Shown: piece by piece, positions 41,277-50,303 of the stretch | Layout of the letters: the number at the start of each line of letters is the position of its first letter | Numbering within the stretch: position 1 is the first letter of the stretch | NCBI GenBank assembly: GCA_910575245.1 | Contig: CAJTEN010000024.1 | Span: 1 to 64,000 of the forward strand | Length of the DNA stretch: 64,000 nt | From: Clostridia bacterium | Lineage (GTDB): Bacteria > Bacillota > Clostridia > Lachnospirales > Lachnospiraceae | Direction of reading: 5' to 3' | Notes under the pieces: model-generated | Database searches by the model: none | Seen by the model: only the letters and a program-made list of their open reading frames with translations | Told to the model about the DNA's origin: nothing | Position numbers and translations under genes: made by a program

Positions 41277-42695
41277 CTACCTCCTGCCCAGCGTCACTGT
41301 CACGTTCATCTCATGTCCCTGTCTCATCAGGACTACAGACATCGTGTCCTCCGGTTTGGCATTATACAGTACGTTCAGCAATTCATAATAAGATGTAATC
41401 GGTGTGTCGTTGGCCTGTATGATCACATCACCGCTTTGTATCCCTGCATTCATCGCAGGTGAATCCATCTCAATTTCTTTAATATATGTACCGTTGGGTA
41501 AGGCTGATTCTTCAATGGCCTCTTTCGGTACATCCGCGCCATGGATTCCCAAGTAGGCTCTCTCTCTGTTGTTGGACATCTTTTCGATCGTCCGCTTAAG
41601 CTCCGTTATTCCGTAAGCCGTCAGAAGATTGCCCATATCATTGCTGGTATTCATGTTATCAATAATACCAATGACCATACCTTCTAAGTCTACCAGAATA
41701 CCAGTGGCATTCCGGCTGCCATAAATATCCGTAGTGATCGACTTATAAGCAGAATCCGGCTGATCAATCACTGACCCGGCCGAAGTCACGATACCATAGC
41801 ATACCGAGCCGCTTGTTCCCATGGGGCTGCCCAGTGCCATCACCGGCTTTCCCGGCAGATTTGCACTGTTGGTGCTGCCGAATTTCACTATGTCGATCAC
41901 GTCCATCGTCTCTTCGTCAATAGATACAAGAGGCACGGAGAGAATCGCCAGCCCGGTAGTAGTATCTTGCTGTACCAGTTCCGCATTTACCTTCGCCTGG
42001 TCACAGAATGTCACAATGATACTGTCCGCATCGTTCAACACACCGGCGCTGACCAGAATCAGAATCGCCTTTCCGTTGTTGGCCACGATAACACCCGACG
42101 CGGATGCCTCATTTTCGTAAATATCATTAAACCAATCCACATCCGAGACAACGCTGGTAACCGTGACTACCGCCCTATTTACTTTCTGTGCCAGCTCTGA
42201 CATTTCCTCGTAGAGAAGCTTATAATCTTCCAGGCCGAACTTCACCTGGGACAATAGTTCTTCCATCTGCTCCTCAATCTGCTTATCCACCAACTCCTCA
42301 GGGGCAGGCTCTTCCGGCGGTTCAGGTTCTTCTTCCACCAGCATATCCTCAGGCTTCATCTCCTCCGCCACTGTCTCTTCCGGAAAGCGCACTTCCTGTG
42401 CCTCTTCTTCCGGATACAGACGGTTACTGATGACCGGCTCCAACACCAGAAAAGTAAAGCAGGCTACCAGTCCGAAAACCACCGCCATCACCACCGTGAT
42501 TGCCATTCTTCTTAACAGCTTCTTCTTATTCACCGGCTTCTGTTTGATCGTCTCCCGCAAGAAATCCGGCTGTACAGGCGGCGAATATTCTGCCTGTTCC
42601 TTGACGCTGCCTGTTTCCTTTGTATTTCGCTCTGTTACGCTTTGTCTCGTCTGGCTTTGTCCTATGCCGTTCTGCTCATTACTCATATCCGCCAT
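41277..42695 (-). CDS. Membrane HtrA-like protein lacking the catalytic triad
   Basis: A 472-residue protein: a charged N-terminal tail, one membrane helix (~65-87), an acidic Glu/Pro linker (~95-135), a trypsin-like domain (~165-365) and a PDZ domain (~385-470, AYLGIHGADVPKEAIEESALP). Aligning with DegP, the triad is replaced: TNNHV is here VSAGV (His to Gly), SDIAL is TGLAIL (Asp to Gly), and GNSGG is RNATG (Ser to Ala). It therefore cannot be a protease; it is likely a substrate-binding or scaffold protein on the cell surface. ATG 42695 is preferred (GGAAGGTTGAG upstream). Confidence 0.9.
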   Translation of the reverse strand: MADMSNEQNGIGQSQTRQSVTERNTKETGSVKEQAEYSPPVQPDFLRETIKQKPVNKKKLLRRMAITVVMAVVFGLVACFTFLVLEPVISNRLYPEEEAQEVRFPEETVAEEMKPEDMLVEEEPEPPEEPAPEELVDKQIEEQMEELLSQVKFGLEDYKLLYEEMSELAQKVNRAVVTVTSVVSDVDWFNDIYENEASASGVIVANNGKAILILVSAGVLNDADSIIVTFCDQAKVNAELVQQDTTTGLAILSVPLVSIDEETMDVIDIVKFGSTNSANLPGKPVMALGSPMGTSGSVCYGIVTSAGSVIDQPDSAYKSITTDIYGSRNATGILVDLEGMVIGIIDNMNTSNDMGNLLTAYGITELKRTIEKMSNNRERAYLGIHGADVPKEAIEESALPNGTYIKEIEMDSPAMNAGIQSGDVIIQANDTPITSYYELLNVLYNAKPEDTMSVVLMRQGHEMNVTVTLGRR

Positions 42696-42742
42696 GAAGT
42701 ACTCAACCTTCCTGCCCTGCTGTTGCAGAGAAAACACGTCTT

Positions 42743-42815
42743 GTAACAGTTCAGCCTCTCGGCTTCTCTGTTACGGACTTTGCACCAAATGCAAAGTCCT
42801 GGGCTGAACTGTTAC
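42743..42815. repeat. Inverted-repeat element with nested palindromes
   Basis: GTAACAGTTCAGCC (42743-42756) is inverted at GGCTGAACTGTTAC (42802-42815). Inside, GGACTTTGCA (42775-42784) pairs with TGCAAAGTCC (42790-42799). The same GGCTGAACTGTTAC occurs upstream of mutS2 at 47788-47801. It may be a small dispersed element or a transcription signal. Confidence 0.6.
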
Positions 42816-42954
42816 CACGTCTTTCCGTTTCCTGCCTAATAGTATAGCTTTTTTCCCTTTTCTTGTAAAGGACGGTATTGCGGCGCTTCCACGGAAGCTT
42901 CAGCTTCTGTCCGCTTTCTTCCACACATACGAACTCTGTGCACAGCCCTGCTGT

Positions 42955-43503
42955 TCAATGTCCCAACCGGTCAAACTCTTCCTCCAGCAATACCCTCTCT
43001 TCCTGCACGAAATACTTTCCCCAGGTAATCCTCGGATTGCTGTCAACCGGAACGGGAACCGGCTGGATCAGGGAAGTATAGGAAATCCACGGGAGGGTCG
43101 AGATAAAAAATTTGTCCGCGGCTTCTTCTTCCGACTCCTCGATCGTTCCCGCCCTTTCCGCTCTCTCCTGTTCTCCGGCTGCATAACTGATATATTCCGG
43201 GTACGGCATCGTATCTTCCAATGTGCAGTAGCAGTAAGTTCCGTCCTCCAATGCCACTGTATGGGAAGTCCTGCATCTGTCAAATTCTATGATTCGCCCG
43301 TGCATGATTCTCTGACGAAACTCCGGAATATGATTCGCCGCTCTGGATACACAGTAGCAAACCGTAAAGAAGAAGGGAAGCTTCTGCTCCTTAATCCTGA
43401 CAATCAAATCCGTAATGTCTGCGTTGGCTGTAATTCCCACATAAGGATAAGCCAGCTCACAGAAATAGTTAAAGTGTTCTTTCCGCTTATAATTTGTATC
43501 CAT
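42955..43503 (-). pseudogene. CatA-like acetyltransferase, C-terminus lost
   Basis: A 182-codon chloramphenicol-acetyltransferase-like frame: MDTNYKRKEHFNYFCELAYP, DITDLIVRIKEQKLPFFF, and ISTLPWISYTSL (the family's IPWxSF motif). The catalytic HHxxxDG near the C-terminus is missing; after ERVLL the frame reads EEEFDRLGH and stops. It is shorter than the usual ~215 residues. Its ribosome site is weak. It cannot acetylate and probably represents a decaying gene or a repurposed trimer-forming fold. Confidence 0.75.
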
Positions 43504-43610
43504 AAGCCACGGCGGCACACTTTTGAAATATTCTTCAAACTGTTTCTGCCACTGCTGCCAGGATCAGTTTCCCTATTCTTCTATATCATTCACCAATTTA
43601 CCTTCCCGAC

Positions 43611-44801
43611 TTACATCAGCTTGTCTAAAACAGAACTTCCTATGGTACCCTCTGGCATGGCAACGCCGAAATTTTCCGCCACAGACGCGCCGATCACCGC
43701 GAAAGTATCTTCATTCTCCAGCGCTCCTCCTTTATCCATACGTTTCGAATATGCCACGAAAGGCACATACTCTCTGGTATGGTCCGTGCCGGTATAGGTA
43801 GGATCGTTGCCATGGTCAGCCGTCAGAATAAGAAGATCATCTTCCCTTAATTCCTCCAGCAATACTCCCAGATTCCTGTCAAATTTCTCAATCTCACGGG
43901 CGTATCCTTCCACATTTCTGCGATGTCCCCACAGGGCGTCGAAGTCTACCAGATTCACAAAACAGAGTCCGTGAAAATCCTCTTTGCAGATCTCGATGGT
44001 CTGCTCCATCCCATGAACAGAGCTGTCCGAATGATGCGTCTGCGTAATGCCTTCACCACAGAAAATATCGTTGATCTTCCCTACGCCGATTACATCCAGG
44101 CCACCGTCCTTCAAAGCGTTCAATACCGTCAGTCCGGTAGGTTTGAGCGCATAGTCATGCCGGTTACTGGTCCGCCTGAATTCGCCCTTCTTCTTCCCCA
44201 CATAAGGTCTGGCGATTACGCGTCCCACTCTCCACTCATCCTTCATGGTAATCTCCCGTGCGATCTCGCAGCAACGGTACAGATTCTCCAGGTCAAAAGT
44301 TTCCTCATTGCCGCAGATCTGCAGCACCGAATCCGCCGACGTATAGACGATCATCGCTCCGGTACTGATCTCCTCTTCTCCAAGCTCCTCGATAATCTCC
44401 GTTCCGCTGGCGCTTCTGTTGCCGATCACTTTCTTTCCGCAGCGTTTCTCCAGTTCCGCAATTAATTCCGGCGGAAAGCCCGTATCCGTAAAGGTCTGAA
44501 AGGGCTTCTGTGTCCTGATTCCCATCATTTCCCAGTGTCCGGTCATCGTATCCTTGCCGTTACTCGCCTCACCCAGACGCATATAACGCCCGATCGGCTC
44601 CGCCCCGGCTTCCATATTACCCGCCGTATGAAGATTGAGCATTCCCAGCCTCTCCAGGTTCGGGATCTCAATCGTACCCATTTTCTCCAGAATATGCCCG
44701 AACGTATCCACACCGTCATCGCCGAATTTCGGGGAATCCGGCATGGCTCCGATCCCGAGAGAGTCCAGTACGATTATAAAAATCCGTTTATATTTATCCA
44801 T
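43611..44801 (-). CDS. deoB: Phosphopentomutase
   Basis: A 396-residue phosphopentomutase (alkaline phosphatase superfamily), converting ribose-1-P or deoxyribose-1-P to the 5-phosphates. The metal and active-site motifs are seen: IIVLDSLGIGAMPDS, KDTMTGHWEMMG (catalytic Thr), NLVDFDALWGHRRNV and LTADHGNDPTYTGTDHTREY. It is the last gene of the nucleoside salvage operon, and a GAGGTATAAAG ribosome site precedes ATG 44801. Confidence 0.97.
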   Translation of the reverse strand: MDKYKRIFIIVLDSLGIGAMPDSPKFGDDGVDTFGHILEKMGTIEIPNLERLGMLNLHTAGNMEAGAEPIGRYMRLGEASNGKDTMTGHWEMMGIRTQKPFQTFTDTGFPPELIAELEKRCGKKVIGNRSASGTEIIEELGEEEISTGAMIVYTSADSVLQICGNEETFDLENLYRCCEIAREITMKDEWRVGRVIARPYVGKKKGEFRRTSNRHDYALKPTGLTVLNALKDGGLDVIGVGKINDIFCGEGITQTHHSDSSVHGMEQTIEICKEDFHGLCFVNLVDFDALWGHRRNVEGYAREIEKFDRNLGVLLEELREDDLLILTADHGNDPTYTGTDHTREYVPFVAYSKRMDKGGALENEDTFAVIGASVAENFGVAMPEGTIGSSVLDKLM

Positions 44802-44829
44802 CTTTATACCTCACATCCTTTCCTTCCTG

Positions 44830-45249
44830 TTATGCCAGATTATCCGGTCCAAATCCCAGCGGCAGCAATTCCTTTAAAGTAAAGATTTCATACTGTTCTC
44901 TGCTTGTCGCCAGAATAATCTGAAAAGTTTCCGGATTGCAGAATTCCATCATTACCTGCCTGCATACACCGCAGGGAGCCGCATATTCTGTCAGAATACC
45001 GTCCTTGCCTCCTACCACACAGATTGCCCGGAATGCACGCTCTCCTTCGCTGACCGCTTTGAAGAATGCTGTCCGTTCCGCACAGTTTGTAGGAGTATAA
45101 GCCGCATTTTCGATATTGCATCCGGTATAGAGCTTTCCACTCTTCGTCATAAGCGCCGCCCCGACTTTAAAACCGGAGTATGGGGTGTAAGAGTACTTCA
45201 ATTGTTCTATCGCCAGATCGATCATTTCCTGTGCCAGTTTCTTATCCAT
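44830..45249 (-). CDS. cdd: Cytidine deaminase
   Basis: A 139-residue zinc enzyme: FKVGAALMTKSGKLYTGCNIEN, NCAERTAFF (His/Cys-Ala-Glu site) and CGVCRQVMMEF (two Cys zinc ligands). It deaminates cytidine and deoxycytidine to uridine forms that feed Udp. ATG 45249 sits behind GGAGGTAATC; the longer reading to 45291 is not supported. Confidence 0.96.
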   Translation of the reverse strand: MDKKLAQEMIDLAIEQLKYSYTPYSGFKVGAALMTKSGKLYTGCNIENAAYTPTNCAERTAFFKAVSEGERAFRAICVVGGKDGILTEYAAPCGVCRQVMMEFCNPETFQIILATSREQYEIFTLKELLPLGFGPDNLA

Positions 45250-45291
45250 GATTACCTCCATGTTTCTTATCCTGTTATACTTGTGCCCCAT

Positions 45292-45458
45292 ATCGTCTTC
45301 GACACAGATGCTTCATGAAAAATGGGCGCAAGTACGGATGCACACATGCAGACAAGCTGCATGGCGCGTGTACGCGCAGCACAGCGAGTACGCAGAGCTG
45401 TGCCGACCCTGTCAAAGAACTTACTTTTGCATAAAGCAAGGCAATTCCGGCCGGTATA
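45292..45458. other. Intercistronic spacer inside the salvage operon
   Basis: A 167-base gap between deoC and cdd, unusual as the other genes here are 14-29 bases apart. It contains short hairpin-forming motifs (GCAGACAAGCTGC, GCGCGTGTACGCGC) and no plausible gene. It could be a processing site, an internal promoter region, or the scar of a small insertion. Confidence 0.4.
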
Positions 45459-46124
45459 TCAATACCCGGTTGCCTCTTCATTCTTAACGATCTTGATAAT
45501 CCGGCTCGTGCCGAGACGGTCTGCTCCCAGTGAAAGGAATTTCTCTGCATCTTCCATGGAAGAGATGCCGCCTGCCGCTTTCATCTTCACGCTCGGCCCT
45601 ATATGCTTCGCAAACAGCGCGATATCATCAAAGGTTGCCCCGGCGTTGGAGAATCCGGTGGAAGTCTTGATATAATCCGCTCCGGCATCCGTCACGATCT
45701 GGCACATTTTTACCTTCTCCTCATCTGTCAAAAGGCAAGTCTCGATAATGACCTTTAAGATCCTGTCGCCACAGGCTTCCTTCAATGTGCGGATTTCTTC
45801 TTCGATCAGATCGTATTTCTTCTCCTTCAGCCAGCCGATGTTGATAACCATGTCTATTTCAGAGGCGCCATTGGCGATGGCTTCCTTTGTCTCAAATTCT
45901 TTGGTCCCGGTAGTCGTATTGCCGTTCGGGAAACCGATGACCGTGCAGACTGCCATCCTGCCCTCCATATACTCATACGCCTGCTTTACGTAGCACGGCG
46001 GAATACATACAGATGCTGTCTGATACTTGATCGCGTCATCACAAATCTGCCGGATCTCATCCCAGGTTGCCGTCTGCAATAAAAGTGTATGGTCCACATG
46101 TTTTAAAACTGTATTTTTACTCAT
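45459..46124 (-). CDS. deoC: Deoxyribose-phosphate aldolase
   Basis: A 221-residue class I aldolase: LKHVDHTLL at the start, CTVIGFPNGNTTTGTKEFE, ILKVIIETCLLTDEEKV (Lys/Glu region), ADYIKTSTGFSNAGATFDD (Schiff-base Lys) and VKMKAAGGISSMEDA. It splits deoxyribose-5-P to glyceraldehyde-3-P and acetaldehyde. It is 14 bases after udp and starts behind GAAAGGGAGAAGAAT. Confidence 0.97.
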   Translation of the reverse strand: MSKNTVLKHVDHTLLLQTATWDEIRQICDDAIKYQTASVCIPPCYVKQAYEYMEGRMAVCTVIGFPNGNTTTGTKEFETKEAIANGASEIDMVINIGWLKEKKYDLIEEEIRTLKEACGDRILKVIIETCLLTDEEKVKMCQIVTDAGADYIKTSTGFSNAGATFDDIALFAKHIGPSVKMKAAGGISSMEDAEKFLSLGADRLGTSRIIKIVKNEEATGY

Positions 46125-46138
46125 ATTCTTCTCCCTTT

Positions 46139-46918
46139 CTATACAGCTGTATCCTTCCCGATCAGCTCACGAATCGCTTCTACCGCCACCTGAATCGCCA
46201 TGTCCGTATCATGCACCACCGGATTGTCCAGACCCAGTTTCTCTCTTTCCTGATTCGCCACTACCAGGAAACAGGATCCTGTCCGCACACCGAGGCTGCT
46301 CGCCACAATGAACAACGCTGCCGATTCCATCTCGGATGCCAGACATCCTAATCGTTTCCAAGCCTCCCACTTGTTCAGAAGTTCATAGCTTACCGGCTTC
46401 GTCTCCGGCTCATGCTGCCCGTAGAAGGCGTCCTTGCACTGCACTACTCCCGTATGGAACGGATACCCCTTCTTCTCTGCCGCTGCTACCAGCGCATTGG
46501 TCACGGTAAGATCCGCCACGGCAGGGAACTCTATCGGCGCATACTCCCTGCTGGTGCCCTCCATGCGGATTGCTCCCGTGGCAACCACAACGTCGCCGCT
46601 CTTCACTTCCGTCTGCATACCGCCGCAGGTTCCAATCCGGATAAAAGTATCCGCACCGCACCGATACAGCTCTTCCATCGCAATCGATGCGGATGGCCCG
46701 CCGATTCCGGTAGAAGTCACACTCACCTTCACCCCGTCAAGCGTCCCCGTATAAGTTACATATTCCCTGTTATCCGCCACCAGAACCGGATCATCGAAAT
46801 ACTGCGCTATCTTCACACACCGCTTGGGGTCGCCCGGCATAATCACATACCTGCCGACTTCTCCCTGCGCGACCTGTATATGATACTGTCTGCTCGCGTC
46901 TTCCGAATAATTCTTCAT
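46139..46918 (-). CDS. udp: Uridine phosphorylase
   Basis: A 259-residue phosphorylase of the PNP/UDP family: VIMPGDPKRCVKIAQYFDDP, STGIGGPSASIAMEEL, RIGTCGGMQTEVKSGDVV and the nucleoside-binding ASEMESAALF. It converts uridine and phosphate into uracil and ribose-1-P, which DeoB then uses. It is the first gene of the operon. ATG 46918 sits behind ACGGAGGTATGGAG. Confidence 0.92.
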   Translation of the reverse strand: MKNYSEDASRQYHIQVAQGEVGRYVIMPGDPKRCVKIAQYFDDPVLVADNREYVTYTGTLDGVKVSVTSTGIGGPSASIAMEELYRCGADTFIRIGTCGGMQTEVKSGDVVVATGAIRMEGTSREYAPIEFPAVADLTVTNALVAAAEKKGYPFHTGVVQCKDAFYGQHEPETKPVSYELLNKWEAWKRLGCLASEMESAALFIVASSLGVRTGSCFLVVANQEREKLGLDNPVVHDTDMAIQVAVEAIRELIGKDTAV

Positions 46919-47162
46919 CTCCATACCTCCGTTTCACACTAAGATTTCATTTTCCATACAACCAAATGGTAGATTCAGAACTTCACAGACTTTATAAGCC
47001 TTGCCTTTGCCCTTGTCGTACGGAATCCCCCGCCAGAGGATGCTCACCGCAGGCAACGAGCCTGAGTCCGAATCAGGTCTTATATAATACAATATAGGAT
47101 TTCTCCGGCAAAATCAATGCAATCACCATAAACCGGTTAAATTTAAGCGGCAGGAGAGAATG
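46919..47162. other. Intergenic region upstream of the salvage operon
   Basis: About 240 bases without a gene before a repeat element. A deo-type promoter or operator could lie here, but I did not find a clear -35/-10 pair. It contains CAGGCAACGAGCCTGAGTCC, a small hairpin. Confidence 0.35.
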
Positions 47163-47508
47163 ACTATTCACGGCTCAGCCGCTCATAGTAACATGGTGCA
47201 CACAAAATGCTCCATAGTCGCATTTTGGCGCTCCCCAACTCGGATTTTCTGTGACTTCCGCTTTGCTCCACTCACATTAAACACCTCGCGGTATATCAGC
47301 CGTGAATCAATGTCATTTAGTTAAGTCCATACACAGCGTCTGATATGATAGGATTCTCCTTAAGACCGTAGGAAAACGCCGGTACTTAATGAGGTTTTCC
47401 ACGAATTTAGTACCGCTGCGTTTGGAACCGAGCGAAAGCGTGTCCTTAGGAGATTCCTATCATGTCAGGCGCGTCCGGCTTAACTTAATGACATTGGCCG
47501 TGAATAGT
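47163..47508. repeat. Nested inverted-repeat element, MITE-like (~346 bases)
   Basis: The outer ends ACTATTCACGGCT (47163-47175) and GGCCGTGAATAGT (47496-47508) are inverted. Inside, a long imperfect palindrome joins AATGTCATTTAGTTAAG (47309-47325) to CTTAACTTAATGACATT (47479-47495), and TGATAGGATTCTCCTTA (about 47346-47362) to CCTTAGGAGATTCCTATCA (47444-47462). AGCCGTGAAT at 47298 gives an alternative pairing with the left end. It has no open frame of note. Confidence 0.7.
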
Positions 47509-47787
47509 AACACCTGAATTTCTTTTATGATTCCATATGATGACAATGTGTTGATTAATACCGAACTTCTGAGTATAATACAAATGAACGAAGGCATTTC
47601 TAGTATAATCCACGATAATTACCGTGCCCTTACACGCAGGATAAATTTTCATATGCAAGGCGGAGGAATGAGGCGTAGCGGTGGCTACGTCGATTGATGA
47701 CAACGCGGCAGATGGAAATTTAGACAAGTGAAAGGGGCGGATAATTATTGTGGATTATACTAGACACTTCCTAACAGTAAAACTAAA

Positions 47788-47831
47788 GGCTGAACTGTTA
47801 CCTTGACATAGGCTAACCTGTTAACTATTAT
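47788..47831 (+). promoter_or_regulatory. mutS2 promoter with an upstream copy of the 14-base repeat
   Basis: TTGACA (47803-47808) and TATTAT (47826-47831) are separated by exactly 17 bases, with the mutS2 ATG 25 bases downstream. Immediately upstream lies GGCTGAACTGTTAC (47788-47801), the same sequence as in the hairpin at 42743-42815. Confidence 0.75.
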
Positions 47832-47855
47832 AGACTCTATCATAAAGGATATATC

Positions 47856-50231
47856 ATGAATAAAAAAGTACTGCATGTTTTAGAATATGACAAAATCATG
47901 GAACGCCTGACGGAAAAGGCCACTTCGGAGCAGGGACGGAAGCTGACTTCGTCCCTCGTTCCCATGACTGACCTGGAAGCGATCAATCAGGCACAGACAG
48001 AAACCGCCGATGCCCTGGGCTATCTGTTCCGCAAAGGCTCCACCTCTTTCGGCGGCAACAAGGATCTGGGCATGTGCATCAAATCTCTGGAAATCGGCAG
48101 CGTCCTGTCCATTCCGGAATTGCTGCGTATTGCCGCTTTCCTGGAAAATGTCAACCGTATCAAGAGTTATGGGCGCAAGGAACGGGAAGATGTTCCGGCC
48201 GACTCACTGGATGTATATTTCGAGAGTCTGGAACCGCTCACACTGCTGTCCAATGAGATTCGCAGGTGTATCCTGTCCGAAGAAGAAATTGCCGATGATG
48301 CCAGCCCGAATCTGAAGCGGATCCGGCGCAGCATGACGATTACCAATGACCGGATCCATTCACATCTGGCCTCCATGATCAACGGTTCCTGCCGTACCTA
48401 TTTGCAGGATGCAGTGATAACCATGCGTAATAACCGTTATTGTATTCCGGTCAAATCCGAATACAAGGGACAGGTACAGGGCATGGTACACGACCAGTCT
48501 TCCACCGGTTCCACTTTCTTCATCGAACCGGCGGCCGTGGTCAGCCTGAACAATGAGCTTCGTGAATTGGAGCTGGAGGAGCAGAAGGAAATCGCCGTCA
48601 TTCTTGCCGGCTTAAGCGCGCAGACCGGCGCCTATACAGAAGTTCTCACTAAGAACCAGCAGGCAATGACATCACTTGATTTTATTTTCGCCAAGGCTTC
48701 CCTTGCCATGGAACAGAATGCCACCATGCCTATTTTTAATACGGATCATCAAATACAGATCCGTCAGGGACGGCACCCTCTTCTGGATAAAAAGAAGGTC
48801 GTTCCCATTGATATACAGCTTGGAAGCGATTTTGACCTGCTGATTATTACCGGTCCTAACACCGGCGGTAAGACAGTCTCCCTGAAAACAGTGGGACTGC
48901 TGACACTGATGGGACAGGCGGGATTACATATTCCTGCACTGGACCGTTCCCAGCTGTCCATTTTTACGCAAGTTTATGCAGATATCGGTGATGAGCAGAG
49001 TATTGAGCAGAGTCTCAGTACCTTTTCCTCCCATATGACTAATATTGTCTCTATCCTACAACAGGCGGACGCCGACTCTCTCTGTCTCTTCGATGAACTG
49101 GGCGCCGGAACCGACCCTACCGAGGGAGCCGCGCTTGCTATTTCCGTGCTGGACTATCTGCACGGCCGCGGTATCCGCACGATGGCTACCACACATTACA
49201 GCGAGCTGAAGGTTTACGCACTCTCCACTCCTTTTGTGGAAAATGCATGCTGTGAATTCAGCGTGGAAACACTTCGCCCTACCTACCGTCTGCTGATCGG
49301 TATTCCCGGCAAGAGCAATGCCTTTGCAATCTCCTCCAAGCTGGGTCTTCCGGACCATATTATCGAGGACGCGAAGCGTCATATTACCGAAGACAAGGAA
49401 AGCTTCGAAGATCTGCTGGCAAACCTGGAGAACAGCAGACTGACGATTGAAAAGGAACGGATGGAAATCGAGTCATATAAGAATGAAGTCAAAGCGCTGA
49501 AACAACGGCTGGAAGCCAAGCAGGAGAAGATCGACCAGTCCAAAGAACGCATTCTGCGCGAGGCCAACGAGAAGGCCCGCGAAATATTGCAGGATGCCAA
49601 AGATCTTGCGGACGAGACCATCCGCACTTTCCAGAAAGTGGAAGCCGGCGTTTCCATCAAGGATCTGGAGAAATCCCGCCAGAAAGTGCGCGATAAGATT
49701 TCAGAGAAAAACAGCAAGCTGTCGCCAAAAGATGACAAGCCGACACATAAAGTATTAAAGCCGAATCAAATCAAGCCCGGTGACAGCGTAAAAGTCGTTT
49801 CCATGGGACTGAAAGGGACCGTCAGCTCCCTGCCGGATAAGAACGGAAATCTCTTCGTACAGTGCGGCATCATCCGTTCTAAGGTCTCTCTAAGCGATCT
49901 TGTCCTGGTTGAGGAAGAAACCATCAATACCGGCAAGATGCAGCGTTCCTCTTCCGGCAAGCTCAAGATGTCCAAGACCTACTCCGTCTCCACCGAGATC
50001 AATCTTCTTGGCCGGACTGTGGACGAGGCTTTGTCCGAGCTGGATAAATATTTAGATGACGCCTATCTGGCTCATCTGCCCAGCGTCCGTGTAGTCCACG
50101 GCAAAGGAACCGGCGCTCTGCGCAATGCAGTCCACAATTATCTGCGCAAGAATAAGGTTGTGAAACGGTACCGACTCGGTGAGTTCGGGGAAGGCGACGC
50201 AGGTGTTACGATTGTAGAATTTAAAGAGTAA
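47856..50231 (+). CDS. mutS2: Endonuclease MutS2
   Basis: A 791-residue MutS2. The MutS core/lever region (~1-310) precedes an ATPase with Walker A ITGPNTGGKT (near residue 332), SIEQSLSTFSSHM, LFDELGAGTDPTEGAAL (Walker B) and ATTHYSELK. A long coiled coil follows (~505-615), then a KOW-like segment (KPNQIKPGDSVKVVSMG) and a C-terminal Smr nuclease domain (~715-791, VRVVHGKGTGALR). In Firmicutes it suppresses homologous recombination and can act on collided ribosomes. It has a consensus promoter and no overlap with neighbours. Confidence 0.97.
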   Translation: MNKKVLHVLEYDKIMERLTEKATSEQGRKLTSSLVPMTDLEAINQAQTETADALGYLFRKGSTSFGGNKDLGMCIKSLEIGSVLSIPELLRIAAFLENVNRIKSYGRKEREDVPADSLDVYFESLEPLTLLSNEIRRCILSEEEIADDASPNLKRIRRSMTITNDRIHSHLASMINGSCRTYLQDAVITMRNNRYCIPVKSEYKGQVQGMVHDQSSTGSTFFIEPAAVVSLNNELRELELEEQKEIAVILAGLSAQTGAYTEVLTKNQQAMTSLDFIFAKASLAMEQNATMPIFNTDHQIQIRQGRHPLLDKKKVVPIDIQLGSDFDLLIITGPNTGGKTVSLKTVGLLTLMGQAGLHIPALDRSQLSIFTQVYADIGDEQSIEQSLSTFSSHMTNIVSILQQADADSLCLFDELGAGTDPTEGAALAISVLDYLHGRGIRTMATTHYSELKVYALSTPFVENACCEFSVETLRPTYRLLIGIPGKSNAFAISSKLGLPDHIIEDAKRHITEDKESFEDLLANLENSRLTIEKERMEIESYKNEVKALKQRLEAKQEKIDQSKERILREANEKAREILQDAKDLADETIRTFQKVEAGVSIKDLEKSRQKVRDKISEKNSKLSPKDDKPTHKVLKPNQIKPGDSVKVVSMGLKGTVSSLPDKNGNLFVQCGIIRSKVSLSDLVLVEEETINTGKMQRSSSGKLKMSKTYSVSTEINLLGRTVDEALSELDKYLDDAYLAHLPSVRVVHGKGTGALRNAVHNYLRKNKVVKRYRLGEFGEGDAGVTIVEFKE

Positions 50232-50303
50232 TTTCACCAATAATACACTGTACTTCCGATGTCGTTAACGTTAGAACGAAATAGAACAGGAGTAATAACA
50301 ACT

